Translations under genes and position numbers: made by a program
Assembly: GCA_028117185.1 (NCBI GenBank)
Contig: JAOHHD010000010.1
Location: forward strand, 1 to 46,902
Reading direction: 5' to 3'
From: Luminiphilus sp.
GTDB taxonomy: Bacteria; Pseudomonadota; Gammaproteobacteria; Pseudomonadales; Halieaceae
DNA: 46,902 nt
Notes under the pieces: generated by a model
Seen by the model: only the letters and a program-made list of their open reading frames with translations
The model's database searches: none
What the model was told of the DNA's origin: nothing
Shown: positions 1 to 12,829 of the stretch, piece by piece
Numbering within the stretch: the stretch's first letter is position 1
How the letters are laid out: every line of letters begins with the position of its first letter

Positions 1-5
1 CAGCA

Positions 6-665
6 GTGACGACAACATTGCCGGGCGCATTGACACCAGAAGCCATAGCCGTGCGCGGCGCATTGCTGAAGCGCGGGCTAGAGACGCCCATGACGGCAAA
101 TGGCCTATCTCGTGATGAGCGCTATGATGTGATCCGAGCGTCGTTTACCCAAATCTTGAATACACTCGGACTCGATCTGCAAGATGACAGCTTAGAACAA
201 ACACCTCATCGCATTGCGAAGATGTACGTCGACGAAATTTTTAGCGGACTGGACTATACCCACTTCCCTAAAATTACGGTCATTGAAAATAAGATGAAAG
301 TCGAGGAAATGGTCTGCGTCGAAGATATCGACCTGACCAGCACTTGCGAGCATCATTTTGTGACGATAGATGGCTCGGCAAAAGTGGCTTATATCCCTAA
401 AGACACTGTCATCGGTCTCAGTAAAATCAACCGGCTTGTGAGATTTTTCTCACAGCGCCCACAGGTGCAAGAGCGGCTCACCCAGCAAATCCTTGTTGCC
501 ATGCAAACACTGCTCGGCACTGAGAATGTGGCCGTCACCATCAACGCGGTTCACTATTGCGTGAAATCTAGAGGCGTGCAAGACGGTAACAGCAAGACAC
601 GAACCACCTCGTTGGGCGGCGTGTTTAAATCTGATCCGTCCTCCAGAGCTGAGTTTTTGAATTAA
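6..665 (+). CDS. folE: GTP cyclohydrolase I
   Basis: Converts GTP to 7,8-dihydroneopterin triphosphate, the first step of tetrahydrofolate synthesis in the cytosol. The 219-residue product matches E. coli FolE almost end to end. It shows the conserved [18 protein letters not shown] block, the zinc-site motif CEHHF (C114, H117) and the second zinc cysteine in HYCVKSRG (C185). The GTG at 6 is preferred to the internal ATG at 90, because residues 12-28 (ending KRGLETP) still align with the FolE N-terminus. The window begins only five bases upstream, so an earlier start or a leader cannot be judged. It converges on the hydrolase that ends at 748. The type is the zinc-dependent FolE1, not the FolE2 family. 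Confidence 0.95.
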   Translation: MTTTLPGALTPEAIAVRGALLKRGLETPMTANGLSRDERYDVIRASFTQILNTLGLDLQDDSLEQTPHRIAKMYVDEIFSGLDYTHFPKITVIENKMKVEEMVCVEDIDLTSTCEHHFVTIDGSAKVAYIPKDTVIGLSKINRLVRFFSQRPQVQERLTQQILVAMQTLLGTENVAVTINAVHYCVKSRGVQDGNSKTRTTSLGGVFKSDPSSRAEFLN

Positions 666-706
666 GCGCGCGTCGACGCGCTCTACCGAAAGCCGGGCGC
701 CAGGCT
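665..706. terminator. GC-rich dyads between convergent folE and hydrolase genes
   Basis: Two dyads lie in the 82-bp convergent gap. One has stem AGCGCG (665-670) and CGCGCT (677-682) and includes a perfect 14-bp palindrome at 668-681. The second is AGCC...GGCT around a GGCGCC core (about 689-704). Neither is followed by a proper T-run; on the minus strand the second is followed only by TTT. They may act as a weak two-way terminator, but this is inference. Confidence 0.25.
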
Positions 707-747
707 ACTCAGCTGGCTGTATAGCAGCCCAGGCCGAACGGAGATGG

Positions 748-1656
748 TCAGCGGTTATCAGGCTGAGGAGTGGTAACGCTTGTGGTAGCAGGCTCATGAG
801 TAGCCTCAAGAAACCCACGAATGCGAGTGGCAACGATCTCTGCCCCCTCCTCCATATGCGTGTGGTGTTTGCCTGGCACGCTGTGCATGACACAGTCTGG
901 TATCTGAGAGATTGCCTGCAGCGATGCCTCGAGCCCAGTCCTCACCTTCAACCCCTGCTCGGCCACCAGCACCAACGTCTTAGCGGATAAACTCGCGTAA
1001 AACGCGGCACACATGCCAGCCGTCAGCTTGACCGCAGAAGCGTGATGCAAGCGCGGATCATGAGTGAGCTCGAATCCATCGGCATGTGCACGCAGCGCTC
1101 TGGGCGCCAGCAGCCTCGCACTGCTCTCAGAGAAACCGAGTTTCACCCTGGCACTGGTAAAACCCGCTACATTGCTAAAGTAACGTCGCCGGCGCGTATT
1201 TGCCGCTTCACGATCTGACTGAGCCTGAATGAACTGTAGCGCCGCCGCCGACTCCTCGGTGGGTATTGGCAGCATGCCATCGAGCAATACCAAATGAGAA
1301 CAGCGGTCCTCCAATGCCGCAGCCAAGAGCACTGCAATAGCGGCCCCCCGACTGTGTCCCATCACAATGACAGGGACTTCATCGAGCGCCGCCGAGATCC
1401 CCAGCAGCTGGGGAACATCGTCCCAAATGTGGTAAGTCGCATCTTTTGAGCGATGGTCACTATGCCCCTGCCCTGACAAATCGAGTGCCAATAACCTAAA
1501 TTGGGCGAGATAGGGCGCGACAACTGAGAACGACAGGGCGTTATCTAACCAGCCATGGAGCGCAATAATCAGTGGTCCTTCAGGATTACCCCACTCCATA
1601 CCCCGATAAGTCAGTCCGTCGACAACAAAGGCACACTCGCGACCTGAATCACTCAT
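748..1656 (-). CDS. alpha/beta hydrolase
   Basis: A cytosolic serine hydrolase of the alpha/beta fold; the substrate cannot be told from sequence. The 302-residue product has an oxyanion-type HGWLDN at 34-39, the nucleophile elbow GHSRG (S102) and a late histidine cluster (GKHHTH) that supplies the likely catalytic His. The overall look resembles the serine-hydrolase-like (SERHL/MhpC-like) group. The ATG at 1656 is chosen over an upstream in-frame codon at 1701 because ATGAGTGA places it overlapping the sixA stop by 8 bp, which suggests translational coupling. It is the last gene of the htpG-sixA-hydrolase unit and so may be heat-induced by read-through from the sigma-32 promoter at 4076-4103. 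It lacks a signal peptide. Confidence 0.8.
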   Translation of the reverse strand: MSDSGRECAFVVDGLTYRGMEWGNPEGPLIIALHGWLDNALSFSVVAPYLAQFRLLALDLSGQGHSDHRSKDATYHIWDDVPQLLGISAALDEVPVIVMGHSRGAAIAVLLAAALEDRCSHLVLLDGMLPIPTEESAAALQFIQAQSDREAANTRRRRYFSNVAGFTSARVKLGFSESSARLLAPRALRAHADGFELTHDPRLHHASAVKLTAGMCAAFYASLSAKTLVLVAEQGLKVRTGLEASLQAISQIPDCVMHSVPGKHHTHMEEGAEIVATRIRGFLEATHEPATTSVTTPQPDNR

Positions 1657-2128
1657 CACTACCACCTCGAGGTGAGGGCCTGTGGCGCAGCACCGTCGCA
1701 CCTCCCCTTTCTAAACTCAACACATCGAGCGTTGCGTAACCGCTCGGCAAAAGAGGTGGCAACGCGCCATCATCACTCCACAGCGCGATCGCCCGCGATA
1801 CAAAGGGGTCATGCGAGACGAGGACAACATGAGCGGCATCAGTGGTCAGCCATATCTTGCTAGTAACAGCGGCCCCCGGTGCTAACTGCTCATCTGCGAC
1901 ACAACAACTCGGATGCAATGCGCGTTGCAGTATATCCGCCGTCTGGGACGTTCTTATCAGCGGGCTATAACGCAAATGCGTGACGCGGGGATGCCCGGCC
2001 TGTGTAAGCCATCGCGAAAAGGCCTCAGCGGCGGCACTCACATCAGACCGGCCACGATCGGTCAGTTCGCGGTCAATATCACGAGGGGCTAGACCAGCCT
2101 CTCCGTGGCGCCAGATCGTCAGGAGCAC
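1649..2128 (-). CDS. sixA: SixA-type phosphohistidine phosphatase
   Basis: A histidine-phosphatase superfamily protein of 159 residues. The N-terminus carries the RHGEA catalytic motif (H8 phosphorylated in the family), followed by the usual LTDRGR and SPLIRTSQTA segments and a second histidine in LVSHDPF. E. coli SixA removes phosphate from histidine phosphotransfer proteins (ArcB, and PtsO/NPr of the nitrogen PTS); the partner here is unknown. The start is a GTG one base after the htpG stop, with the RBS inside htpG, so translation is probably coupled. It overlaps the hydrolase start by 8 bp. Other histidine phosphatases such as small phosphoglycerate-mutase-like enzymes cannot be fully excluded, but the length and motif spacing fit SixA. 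Confidence 0.82.
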   Translation of the reverse strand: MLLTIWRHGEAGLAPRDIDRELTDRGRSDVSAAAEAFSRWLTQAGHPRVTHLRYSPLIRTSQTADILQRALHPSCCVADEQLAPGAAVTSKIWLTTDAAHVVLVSHDPFVSRAIALWSDDGALPPLLPSGYATLDVLSLERGGATVLRHRPSPRGGSDE

Positions 2129-2129
2129 C

Positions 2130-4043
2130 TCAGGCGTCGCTCATCTCCACCAGTAACTTATTCAGTCGAGCAACGTAGCTCGCGGGATCCTCGAGTGCCG
2201 ACCCCTCAGCCAAAAATGCCTGATCCAGTAGAATTTGTGACAGATCTGCAAAACGATCCTCGTCTGCCTCCTGATCCAATCGCTGCAGCAAAGGATGCTC
2301 GATATTAATTTCCATGGTCGGCTTGCTCTCGGGAAGCGCCTGTCCTGCAGCCTCCATCATACGACGCATTTGCGCACCCATTTCGTGCTCTGCCACGGTC
2401 AAACAAGCAGGAGAGGCCGTCAAGCGCACAGTGGGGCGCACCGCTGCGACGCGGTCTTTTAACACCTCTTGCATCCGCTCAATCAGTGATTCGCTCGCTT
2501 TCTCCGCTGCCTCAAGCGCCTCCTTTGACTTGTCATCCTCTGCGGATTCGTTCCATTCTCCCTTGGCACAATCCTTAAAAGGCTTGCCGTCATACTCGCC
2601 GAGATGGCTCATCAACCACTCATCAACCCGATCCGACAGCAGCAAAACTTCCACACCCTGCTGCCTCAATGACTCGATATGGGGGCTGTTTTTCGCTGTG
2701 ACGTGATTTTCTGCTACCACATAATAAATAGCTTGCTGATCGGCTGACATGGACTCCACATACTGCTTCAGCGACACCCGCTGCAGTGCTTCATCATCGC
2801 GCGTCGTTGCAAAGCGGAGTAACTCTGCGATCTTTTCGCGATTACTGAAATCTTCTGCAGGCCCCTCCTTCAGCACGGCACCGAAAGTATCCCAAAACCG
2901 CTCAAAGTCCTCTGGCGACTTTGCGGCCATCTTGCTCACCATATCGAGCACGCGCTTGGTCAGCGCCCCCCGAATCGAGTCGACCTGCTGGTTCTGTTGC
3001 AAAAGCTCTCTGGAGACATTGAGTGGGAGGTCGTTCGAATCAAGAACCCCTTTAACAAAGCGCAGATACATAGGAAGAAACTGTTCCGCCTCGTCCATGA
3101 TGAAGGTGCGCTGAACGTAGAGCTTAAGTCCCCTAGCCCCCTCCCTCTGCCACAAATCAAACGGAGCGCGCTTAGGCAAATATAGTAGCGATGTGTACTC
3201 AAGCTTGCCCTCTACCGCATTATGGCTCCAGCTCAACGCCTCTTCGAAGTCGTGAGATATGTGTTTATAAAACGCCTGATATTCTTCATCACTGACTTCC
3301 GAACGACTGCGAGTCCAGAGCGCCTTGGCCTCGTTGATGGCCTCCCAGGTGGACTCAGGGCTGGCCCCGTCACTCGTGTCACTGTCATCTTCGGCCGCCG
3401 TGACTGCCTCAGGCATCATCACGGGTACCGAGATGTGGTCCGAATACTTCTTAATCACCGAGCGCACTCGCCAGCCGTCGGCAAATTCGTCTGCATCAGC
3501 CCTTAAGTGCAAAATCACTGTGGTCCCCGCGGCCTCTCGCTCAGACTCAGAAATGGTGAACTCATCCTCACCCGCAGATTCCCAACGCGTCGCAGTGTCG
3601 CTGCCGGCCTTGCGTGTCACGACCTCTACTCGATCAGCGACGATGAATGATGAATAAAAACCGACGCCAAATTGACCAATCAACTGGCTGTCCTGCTTTT
3701 GATCACCGCTGAGCTGCTCCATGAAGGCTGCAGTGCCGGATTTGGCAATCGTCCCTAAGTTGTCAATCACTTCCTCTCGTGACATGCCAATACCATTATC
3801 GTCGATGGTAATGGTTTTAGCTTCGGCGTCAGCAGCCACCCGAATGCGGTAATCCGCTACCGAGCCCGACAACTCCGGATCACTGATGACAGCAAAGCGA
3901 TGCTTATCAATGGCGTCTGAGGCATTAGAGATGAGTTCTCTCAAAAATATTTCACGATTTGAATACAAAGAGTGAATCATGAGTTGAAGCAATCGCTTCG
4001 CCTCAGTTTGAAATCCCATCGTTTGAGTTGCATCTGCAGTCAT
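2130..4043 (-). CDS. htpG: Hsp90-family molecular chaperone HtpG
   Basis: ATP-dependent cytosolic chaperone. The 637-residue product begins with the family signature [23 protein letters not shown]. It contains the GHKL ATPase elements [17 protein letters not shown] and [10 protein letters not shown], a middle domain with [13 protein letters not shown] and PLNVSREL, and a C-terminal dimerisation domain ending LLVEMSDA. Length is normal for bacterial HtpG. It is first in a three-gene unit with sixA and a hydrolase. A sigma-32-like promoter lies 33 bp upstream of the ATG, so heat-shock control is strongly suggested. No truncation or missing motif is seen. Confidence 0.97.
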   Translation of the reverse strand: MTADATQTMGFQTEAKRLLQLMIHSLYSNREIFLRELISNASDAIDKHRFAVISDPELSGSVADYRIRVAADAEAKTITIDDNGIGMSREEVIDNLGTIAKSGTAAFMEQLSGDQKQDSQLIGQFGVGFYSSFIVADRVEVVTRKAGSDTATRWESAGEDEFTISESEREAAGTTVILHLRADADEFADGWRVRSVIKKYSDHISVPVMMPEAVTAAEDDSDTSDGASPESTWEAINEAKALWTRSRSEVSDEEYQAFYKHISHDFEEALSWSHNAVEGKLEYTSLLYLPKRAPFDLWQREGARGLKLYVQRTFIMDEAEQFLPMYLRFVKGVLDSNDLPLNVSRELLQQNQQVDSIRGALTKRVLDMVSKMAAKSPEDFERFWDTFGAVLKEGPAEDFSNREKIAELLRFATTRDDEALQRVSLKQYVESMSADQQAIYYVVAENHVTAKNSPHIESLRQQGVEVLLLSDRVDEWLMSHLGEYDGKPFKDCAKGEWNESAEDDKSKEALEAAEKASESLIERMQEVLKDRVAAVRPTVRLTASPACLTVAEHEMGAQMRRMMEAAGQALPESKPTMEINIEHPLLQRLDQEADEDRFADLSQILLDQAFLAEGSALEDPASYVARLNKLLVEMSDA

Positions 4044-4075
4044 AGCTCGCCTCGTCTCAGCAGGTTAAGTCGAAT

Positions 4076-4103
4076 AGATGGGGTTCTAAAAAATAATTTC
4101 AAG
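4076..4103 (-). promoter_or_regulatory. sigma-32 (heat-shock) promoter of htpG
   Basis: Read on the minus strand: CTTGAAA, 13 bp, CCCCATCT. This matches the RpoH consensus (CTTGAAA, 11-16 bp, CCCCATnT) at every specified base. The -35 is at 4097-4103 and the -10 at 4076-4083, giving a 5' leader of about 25 nt to the htpG ATG at 4043. Confidence 0.88.
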
Positions 4104-4127
4104 CAGGAAACACATCCTTTCGCCCAT

Positions 4128-4151
4128 AAAAAAGCCCGCTAAGGCGGGCTT
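4128..4151 (-). terminator. Rho-independent terminator after sucD
   Basis: On the minus strand an 8-bp perfect stem AAGCCCGC/GCGGGCTT (arms 4144-4151 and 4132-4139, 4-nt loop) runs into six T (4133-4128). It sits 18 bp past the sucD stop and ends the long sdh-suc block. It also insulates the htpG promoter from read-through. Confidence 0.93.
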
Positions 4152-4168
4152 AATCGGGGTCGCCGAGC

Positions 4169-5041
4169 TTACCAGCCCGTAATTTCAGTCAGTGCGGCGC
4201 CGATATCCGCCAAAGAGCGGACAGTTTTAACACCCGCGCCCTCAAGGGCAGCGAATTTTTCGTCCGCCGTTCCCTTACCACCTGAGATAATCGCACCAGC
4301 ATGCCCCATTCTCTTACCTTTTGGCGCGGTCACGCCCGCGATATAAGAGACGACCGGCTTGGTCACATGGAGACGAATAAATTCAGCCGCTTCTTCTTCA
4401 GCGGTTCCGCCAATCTCACCGATCATAACGATCGCTTCAGTACTATCGTCTTTTTCAAACAAATCGAGAATATCAATGAAATGAGAGCCCGGAATGGGAT
4501 CACCACCAATTCCCACGCACGTTGATTGTCCGTAACCCACATCAGTTGTCTGCTTGACCGCTTCGTAAGTAAGCGTGCCAGAACGAGACACGATACCAAC
4601 ACGACCCGGTAGATGGATCTCCGCTGGCATAATCCCAATCTTGCATTGACCGGGCGTAATCACGCCTGGGCAATTGGGTCCGATAAGACGCACTCCCAAC
4701 TCGTCACACTTAACCTTCGCGTCTAACATGTCGAGTGTCGGCACGCCCTCGGTGATGCAGACAATCAACTGGATGCCCGCCAGGGCAGCCTCAAGAATCG
4801 AATCTTTACAAAATGGCGCAGGAACATAAATCACCGAGGCTTCTGCTCCGGTCGCATTCACCGCCTCAAAAACTGTATTGAAGACCGGCAAACCCAACTG
4901 CGTTTGTCCGCCTTTTCCCGGTGTCACGCCACCGACCATTTTCGTGCCATAAGCAATCGCTTGCTCTGAGTGAAAAGTGCCTTGTGATCCGGTAAAACCC
5001 TGACAGATAACCCGCGTGTCTGAATTGATCAAAATACTCAT
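4169..5041 (-). CDS. sucD: succinyl-CoA synthetase alpha subunit
   Basis: Alpha subunit of the TCA-cycle ligase that makes ATP or GTP from succinyl-CoA. The 290-residue product has the N-terminal CoA-binding Rossmann part ([15 protein letters not shown]), the conserved [11 protein letters not shown] segment, and the C-terminal [14 protein letters not shown], which holds the histidine that is phosphorylated in the family. Length equals E. coli SucD (289). It overlaps sucC by 4 bp (ATGA), so both subunits are probably made in equal amounts. It is the last gene before the terminator. Confidence 0.97.
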   Translation of the reverse strand: MSILINSDTRVICQGFTGSQGTFHSEQAIAYGTKMVGGVTPGKGGQTQLGLPVFNTVFEAVNATGAEASVIYVPAPFCKDSILEAALAGIQLIVCITEGVPTLDMLDAKVKCDELGVRLIGPNCPGVITPGQCKIGIMPAEIHLPGRVGIVSRSGTLTYEAVKQTTDVGYGQSTCVGIGGDPIPGSHFIDILDLFEKDDSTEAIVMIGEIGGTAEEEAAEFIRLHVTKPVVSYIAGVTAPKGKRMGHAGAIISGGKGTADEKFAALEGAGVKTVRSLADIGAALTEITGW

Positions 5042-6207
5042 TGCACACCTCCAGCCGCTGCGACCACTTTTTGCGCCGCATCAGTGAGACTTTCTGCCGC
5101 TTCAATATTAAGACCACTGTTAGCGAGTACCTCGCGACCCAGCGCTGCGTTATTACCCTCTAGCCTCACCACAACAGGCACCTCAACTCCCACTTCCTCG
5201 ACTGCGCCAATCACGCCCTCAGCAATCAAGTCGCAGCGGACAATCCCGCCAAAAATGTTGATCAACACAGCCTTGACGTTATCGTCTGACAGGATGATTT
5301 TAAATGCCTCTGTGACACGTTCTTTGGTCGCACCACCACCCACATCTAAAAAGTTGGCCGGAGAGCCGCCATGCAGCTTCACAATATCCATTGTGCCCAT
5401 TGCCAAGCCAGCGCCATTGACCATACAGCCGATACTGCCGTCGAGCGCCACGTAATTCAGCTCCCATTGTGCGGCATGTGATTCACGCTCATCTTCTTGA
5501 GAAGGGTCGTGCATCGCTTGCAATGCGGGTTGTCGATACAGCGCATTGGAATCCACTACGACCTTGGCATCAAGACAATGAAGATTACCCTCGTCGGTAA
5601 TCACCAGAGGATTCACCTCAATCAAGGCCAAATCCTTCTCCTGAAATAATTTAGCCAGCCCCAAAAAGATAGTGACAAACTGCTTAATTTGCACCCCGGA
5701 TAACCCCAGCCGGAAAGCCAGGTCACGTCCTTGAAAAGGTTGTGCTCCCACTAACGGATCAACCTCTGCCTTGAGAATCTTATCCGGCGTCTCTTCCGCG
5801 ACCTTTTCGATTTCAACGCCGCCCTCAGTAGAGGCCATGAACACGATGCGACGGCTGGCACGATCTACCACTGCGCCCAGATACAATTCTTCTGCAATAT
5901 CGGTGCAGGACTCGACCAAAATCCGCGACACAGGCTGGCCGGCCGCGTCGGTCTGATAGGTCACAAGCCGCTGGCCCAACCACTGCTTGGCGAAATCACC
6001 AGCGGCCTTGGGTGAATCAATTAATTTGACGCCGCCAGCCTTGCCCCGCCCACCTGCGTGTACCTGAGCCTTGACCACCCATTGATCACCACCGATCTTC
6101 GTGGCCGCCTCGACGGCTGCCTCTGCTGACTCGACAGCGTGCCCAATGGAAACAGGCAGTCCATATTCGGCGAATAAGGCCTTGCCCTGATACTCATGCA
6201 GATTCAT
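5038..6207 (-). CDS. sucC: succinyl-CoA synthetase beta subunit
   Basis: ATP-grasp subunit of succinyl-CoA synthetase. The 389 residues begin [19 protein letters not shown] and show [39 protein letters not shown] and the glycine-rich [13 protein letters not shown] and [10 protein letters not shown] motifs typical of SucC. Length is one residue from E. coli. The ATG follows a GAGG ribosome site and sits 77 bp after the lpd stop; it overlaps sucD by 4 bp. It forms a heterodimer or tetramer with SucD in the cytosol. Confidence 0.97.
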   Translation of the reverse strand: MNLHEYQGKALFAEYGLPVSIGHAVESAEAAVEAATKIGGDQWVVKAQVHAGGRGKAGGVKLIDSPKAAGDFAKQWLGQRLVTYQTDAAGQPVSRILVESCTDIAEELYLGAVVDRASRRIVFMASTEGGVEIEKVAEETPDKILKAEVDPLVGAQPFQGRDLAFRLGLSGVQIKQFVTIFLGLAKLFQEKDLALIEVNPLVITDEGNLHCLDAKVVVDSNALYRQPALQAMHDPSQEDERESHAAQWELNYVALDGSIGCMVNGAGLAMGTMDIVKLHGGSPANFLDVGGGATKERVTEAFKIILSDDNVKAVLINIFGGIVRCDLIAEGVIGAVEEVGVEVPVVVRLEGNNAALGREVLANSGLNIEAAESLTDAAQKVVAAAGGVQ

Positions 6208-6226
6208 ATAAACCTCTCAGCTAATA

Positions 6227-6258
6227 CCTGGTGTACCCCACACTCCCTCAGCACCAGG
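6227..6258 (-). other. possible hairpin between lpd and sucC
   Basis: Arms CCTGGTG (6227-6233) and CACCAGG (6252-6258) with an 18-nt loop lie in the 77-bp gap upstream of the sucC start. There is no T-run on the minus strand. It could be an RNA-processing or stability element separating E2/E3 from the synthetase genes, or chance. Confidence 0.25.
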
Positions 6259-6284
6259 CGGTCAAGAGAGCCCTCAAATCGTTG

Positions 6285-8947
<2,663 letters not shown>

Positions 8948-8970
8948 GAGGTCATCCTCAATATTGTCTA

Positions 8971-11841
8971 TTAAAATCCCCAGGGCATTGGCCCTAGAGC
9001 TTCGTCAATGAACTTTTCTTGCTCTCGCATATGCAGTGCCGAGTAGCCCGCGGCCGCAGAAGCAGAGGACTCTCTGCCGACATATCGCAAAAATAAATCG
9101 ACTTTGTGGCGCTGAACGACCGTGCGCATCCGACTCTGCATTGCGTACCAAGCCCCCTGATTTTTGGGTTCTTCTTGGACCCAGTTAACATCCTCTACAT
9201 TGGGATACCGACTGATGATTTCCATGAGATCAATTCTCGGGAACGGGTACATCTGCTCAATTCGAATAATGGCAATATCGTGAATATCACGTTCTCTGCG
9301 CGCTGCTCTCAAGTCATAGAAGACTTTGCCAGAGCACAGAATGAGACGCTTCACTTCGTTCGGGTCCAATGTATCGGTTTCATCAATGACCGTCTTAAAA
9401 CCACCCTGCGCTAAATCCTCCACAGGCGACACCGCTTCTTTATGGCGTAAAAGGCTTTTCGGTGTCATGACAATCAGCGGCGTCCTGAAGGGCCGGACAG
9501 CTTGTCGGCGCAACATATGGAAAACTTGCGATGGCGTACTGGGAATACAGACTTGAATATTGTCGTCGGCGCAGAGCTGCAAAAAACGCTCTAAACGAGC
9601 CGATGAATGCTCCGGGCCCTGACCCTCGTAACCATGAGGCAGCAGCATTGTCAGACCACACAGCCGGCTCCACTTGTTCTCACCGCTAGAGATAAACTGA
9701 TCGATCACAACCTGCGCCCCATTGGCAAAGTCGCCAAATTGCGCCTCCCAGATGACGAGGCCACCGGGTGCAGTTGTCGCATACCCATACTCAAAAGCGA
9801 GGACAGCCTCCTCCGAAAGCAGCGAGTCATGAATATTGAAAGGCGCTTGTGTCTCCGACAGGTGGGCCAACGGGATCCACGTTTCACTATTACGTTGGTT
9901 ATGCACAACCGCGTGGCGATGACTAAACGTACCACGACCCACATCCTGCCCCGTCAAGCGAACGGGATAACCCTCCTGCAACAGCGAAGCGTATGCCATT
10001 GTCTCAGCGAAGCCCCAATTAATAGCTTGCGCGCCAGCACCCATCTTGAGTCGATCATCCATCAACTTTTTCACCACACGATGCACCGCGACACCGTCAG
10101 GCACTTCGTTACACGCCTCAGATAGTGCTTTGAGCTCAGTCAAGGGGACAGCGGTATCGCTCGCCACATCCCAGCGATGCCCAAGGTAAGGCGACCAATC
10201 GACGAACAACGCTTTATTCGGCTCAGACACCAACGAGCTCACCAGCGGTTCATCACGTTCAAGAGCTTCTCGATACTGCTCCACCCAATCACGGTCTTGT
10301 TGCTCGCTCAGCACACCATCAGCGATCAACCGAGCGGCGTAAAGGGTTCGCGTGCTGGGGTGCGATTTTATCTTTTCATACATATCTGGCTGGGTGACGG
10401 ACGGTTCGTCGGCCTCGTTATGGCCGCGTCGTCGATAACACACCAGATCGATCACCACGTCGCGGTTGAACTGATTACGATAATCGACTGCCAACTGTGT
10501 CACGAAAACCACCGCCTCTGGATCATCGCCGTTAACATGAAATATGGGCGCCTGAACCATTTTCGCGATATCAGTACAGTACTCCGTCGAGCGCATGTCA
10601 TCAGGTGCGCTGGTTGTAAAACCAATCTGGTTATTCAAAATAATGTGCAGGGTCCCGCCAGTGCGATAAGCGCGGGTCTGAGACATTTGAAACGTCTCCA
10701 TCACCACACCTTGCCCTGCAAATGCGGCGTCGCCATGCAAGACAATTGGCACTACGGTTTTACCCACAGCATCCTCGCGCCGATCCTGCCGCGCGCGAAC
10801 CGAGCCCTCTACAACGGGCGACACGATCTCGAGGTGCGAGGGGTTAAAGGCCAACGCCAAATGCACCTCTCCGCCCGGCGTCATCATATTGGAGGAGAAC
10901 CCTTGGTGATACTTCACGTCGCCGGATCCGATGTACGTCACTTTTCCTTCGAATTCGTCGAATAAGTTGACTGGATTCTTACCGAGAATGTTAACCAAAA
11001 CATTGAGACGGCCTCGGTGCGCCATACCAATACAGATTTCTTTCGCACCATAGCCACCAATGCGATGAATGGCCTCGGACATCATTGGAATTAAACTTTC
11101 TCCGCCCTCCAAGCCAAACCGCTTGGTGCCGGGGTACTTCGAGCCCAGAGAGCGCTCCAGCCCCTCAGCGCCATTGAGTTGCCGTAAAATCTGTAACCGC
11201 TGATCTGCTGAAAACTCGGGCGCACTGCGAACCGACTCCATTCGGCTCATAATCCAGTGTCGCTCCTCCGTGTTGACGATATGCATGAACTCAGCGCCAA
11301 CTGTTCCACAGTACGTTCGTTCTAACGCCTCGCAGATCTCTGCGAGCGTCGCTTCTGCGCGACCCAAATAAGCGGTACCCACCTGAAAAGTGGTATCGAG
11401 GTCGGCATCGCTTAGCTCATGAAAGGTCAGATCAAGATCTGGCACCGGAGGGCGCGCTGCTAGCGCCAACGGGTCAAGCGCTGCCTGCTGATGCCCACGT
11501 TGTCGATAAGCAGAAATTAACTGAACCACACGAACCTGCTTACGCTCATATTCGGTGGCGTGCACATCCTGCGAGACGGTTGCATCCGTGCGAACACGCA
11601 TTTTTGATAGACGCGCGAATCGCTCCCTCAGCACGGTATGAGGAATGTCATGCATCGCGTGTGTCTCGGATGGCACCAGCGGAAGCTGATCAAAGTAATC
11701 GCGCCATTGGGGCGCAATCGCGTTAGGGTCCTGCAGATAGGCTTCGTAAAGCGCCTCGACATACTCTGCATTGCCACCAGCGATGTGGGAAGACGCCCAC
11801 TGCTCCAGCATGCCTAAACCGTTTGTCACCTGTGTCACCAT
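8971..11841 (-). CDS. sucA: 2-oxoglutarate dehydrogenase E1 component
   Basis: Thiamine-diphosphate-dependent decarboxylase that starts the 2-oxoglutarate dehydrogenase reaction. The 956-residue product is slightly longer than E. coli SucA (933). Recognisable blocks are the E1 N-terminal peptide ([16 protein letters not shown]), [35 protein letters not shown], the ThDP region [14 protein letters not shown]...[28 protein letters not shown], and the late [17 protein letters not shown]. The ATG at 11841 is preceded by AAGGGGCG. Unusually for this block, 259 bp separate it from sdhB, room for its own promoter. Confidence 0.97.
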   Translation of the reverse strand: MVTQVTNGLGMLEQWASSHIAGGNAEYVEALYEAYLQDPNAIAPQWRDYFDQLPLVPSETHAMHDIPHTVLRERFARLSKMRVRTDATVSQDVHATEYERKQVRVVQLISAYRQRGHQQAALDPLALAARPPVPDLDLTFHELSDADLDTTFQVGTAYLGRAEATLAEICEALERTYCGTVGAEFMHIVNTEERHWIMSRMESVRSAPEFSADQRLQILRQLNGAEGLERSLGSKYPGTKRFGLEGGESLIPMMSEAIHRIGGYGAKEICIGMAHRGRLNVLVNILGKNPVNLFDEFEGKVTYIGSGDVKYHQGFSSNMMTPGGEVHLALAFNPSHLEIVSPVVEGSVRARQDRREDAVGKTVVPIVLHGDAAFAGQGVVMETFQMSQTRAYRTGGTLHIILNNQIGFTTSAPDDMRSTEYCTDIAKMVQAPIFHVNGDDPEAVVFVTQLAVDYRNQFNRDVVIDLVCYRRRGHNEADEPSVTQPDMYEKIKSHPSTRTLYAARLIADGVLSEQQDRDWVEQYREALERDEPLVSSLVSEPNKALFVDWSPYLGHRWDVASDTAVPLTELKALSEACNEVPDGVAVHRVVKKLMDDRLKMGAGAQAINWGFAETMAYASLLQEGYPVRLTGQDVGRGTFSHRHAVVHNQRNSETWIPLAHLSETQAPFNIHDSLLSEEAVLAFEYGYATTAPGGLVIWEAQFGDFANGAQVVIDQFISSGENKWSRLCGLTMLLPHGYEGQGPEHSSARLERFLQLCADDNIQVCIPSTPSQVFHMLRRQAVRPFRTPLIVMTPKSLLRHKEAVSPVEDLAQGGFKTVIDETDTLDPNEVKRLILCSGKVFYDLRAARRERDIHDIAIIRIEQMYPFPRIDLMEIISRYPNVEDVNWVQEEPKNQGAWYAMQSRMRTVVQRHKVDLFLRYVGRESSASAAAGYSALHMREQEKFIDEALGPMPWGF

Positions 11842-12100
11842 CGCCCCTTGGTGTTATTGGACACCAGCGCAAGGCACTCTCAACAGAGGCCCCGCGTTAC
11901 GTCAGGGAGTTTAGGAGAGAATGATGCGCATGAGGAGGCGAGCACACGATGCTGTGCCCGAAAAACTACCGTTTAGCGCCCGCCATCGTTAAATAATTAC
12001 TATCAGTTATGGGTCCCATAACTTTCAATACAAAGTTTCGAGGGCAACGCCAATCTATATGAATAAAATCTATAGGTTTTCGGCACAAATAACCGAGCCG
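11842..12100 (-). promoter_or_regulatory. sdhB-sucA intergenic region with a perfect dyad
   Basis: No gene is seen in these 259 bp. They hold a perfect inverted repeat AGTTATGGG-T-CCCATAACT (12005-12023) in AT-rich DNA, typical of a dimeric regulator's operator. A short hairpin (TGGTGT 11849-11854, ACACCA 11861-11866) lies immediately before the sucA ribosome site. On the minus strand TTGAAA stands directly before the dyad, but no good -10 follows at the right distance. A separate, regulated sucA promoter is likely; the regulator is unknown. Confidence 0.5.
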
Positions 12101-12808
12101 TTAGGTCGCTCTGTTCAGCAACATGGTCCGAATATGGCCAATCGCTTTAGTAGGATTCAATCCCTTGGGACACACGTTGACGCAGTTTTGAATACCATGA
12201 CAACGAAAAACGCTGAACGGGTCGTCCAACTTAGCCAATCGCCCCTCAGTTGCCGTGTCTCGGCTATCTGCCAGAAAGCGATAAGCCTGCAACAACCCCG
12301 CAGGGCCGATAAACCGGTCTGGATTCCACCAAAACGAGGGACAACTGGTTGAACAGCAGGCACACAGAATGCACTCATAAAGCCCATCGAGTTGCGCCCG
12401 CTCCTCCGGCGATTGCAAGCGCTCTATCGCAGGCGCGGGTGAGGCGTTCTGCAAATAGGGCTGTACCTTCTCGTACTGCGCGTAAAACAGGCTCATGTCA
12501 ACCACGAGATCGCGGATCACTGGCAGGCCCGGCAGAGGCCGGATGACTAGCTTGCCTCCCTTCACTGTCTCAGACAATGGGGTAATGCAGGCAAGGCCAT
12601 TTTTGCCATTGATATTCAATCCATCCGACCCACAAACGCCCTCTCGACAACTCCGACGATAAGTGACGCTACCATCATAATCCGCCTTAATGAGCTCGAG
12701 CACGTCGAGCACCATCAAGTCTTTACCGCCAGTATCGACCGAAAAGTCCTGCATATGCGGCGCGTCATCGGATTCGGGGTTATAGCGGTATAAACTGACC
12801 TGTAGCAT
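12101..12808 (-). CDS. sdhB: succinate dehydrogenase iron-sulfur subunit
   Basis: Electron-transfer subunit of complex II at the inner face of the cytoplasmic membrane, linking SdhA flavin to quinone. Of 235 residues, the N-terminal ferredoxin-like part has the [2Fe-2S] ligands in SCREGVCGSDG (C54, C59, D62) plus C74. The C-terminal part has the [4Fe-4S] motif CILCACC (from C146) and the [3Fe-4S]/[4Fe-4S] cysteines in CHGIQNCVNVCPKG. It is very close to the E. coli protein. The start follows GGAG and is 21 bp from the sdhA stop. It is fourth in sdhCDAB. Confidence 0.97.
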   Translation of the reverse strand: MLQVSLYRYNPESDDAPHMQDFSVDTGGKDLMVLDVLELIKADYDGSVTYRRSCREGVCGSDGLNINGKNGLACITPLSETVKGGKLVIRPLPGLPVIRDLVVDMSLFYAQYEKVQPYLQNASPAPAIERLQSPEERAQLDGLYECILCACCSTSCPSFWWNPDRFIGPAGLLQAYRFLADSRDTATEGRLAKLDDPFSVFRCHGIQNCVNVCPKGLNPTKAIGHIRTMLLNRAT

Positions 12809-12829
12809 GTCCTGTGGCTCCCTAAAAAA

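Noticed and set aside
668..681. Perfect 14-bp palindrome GCGCGTCGACGCGC after folE
   Set aside because: No recognisable site type and no T-run; kept only as part of a weak terminator region.
10177..10965. 262-codon open frame on the plus strand inside sucA
   Set aside because: Antisense to a fully conserved sucA region; His/Arg-rich with no domain. A frame shadow, as is the one at 9607-10125.
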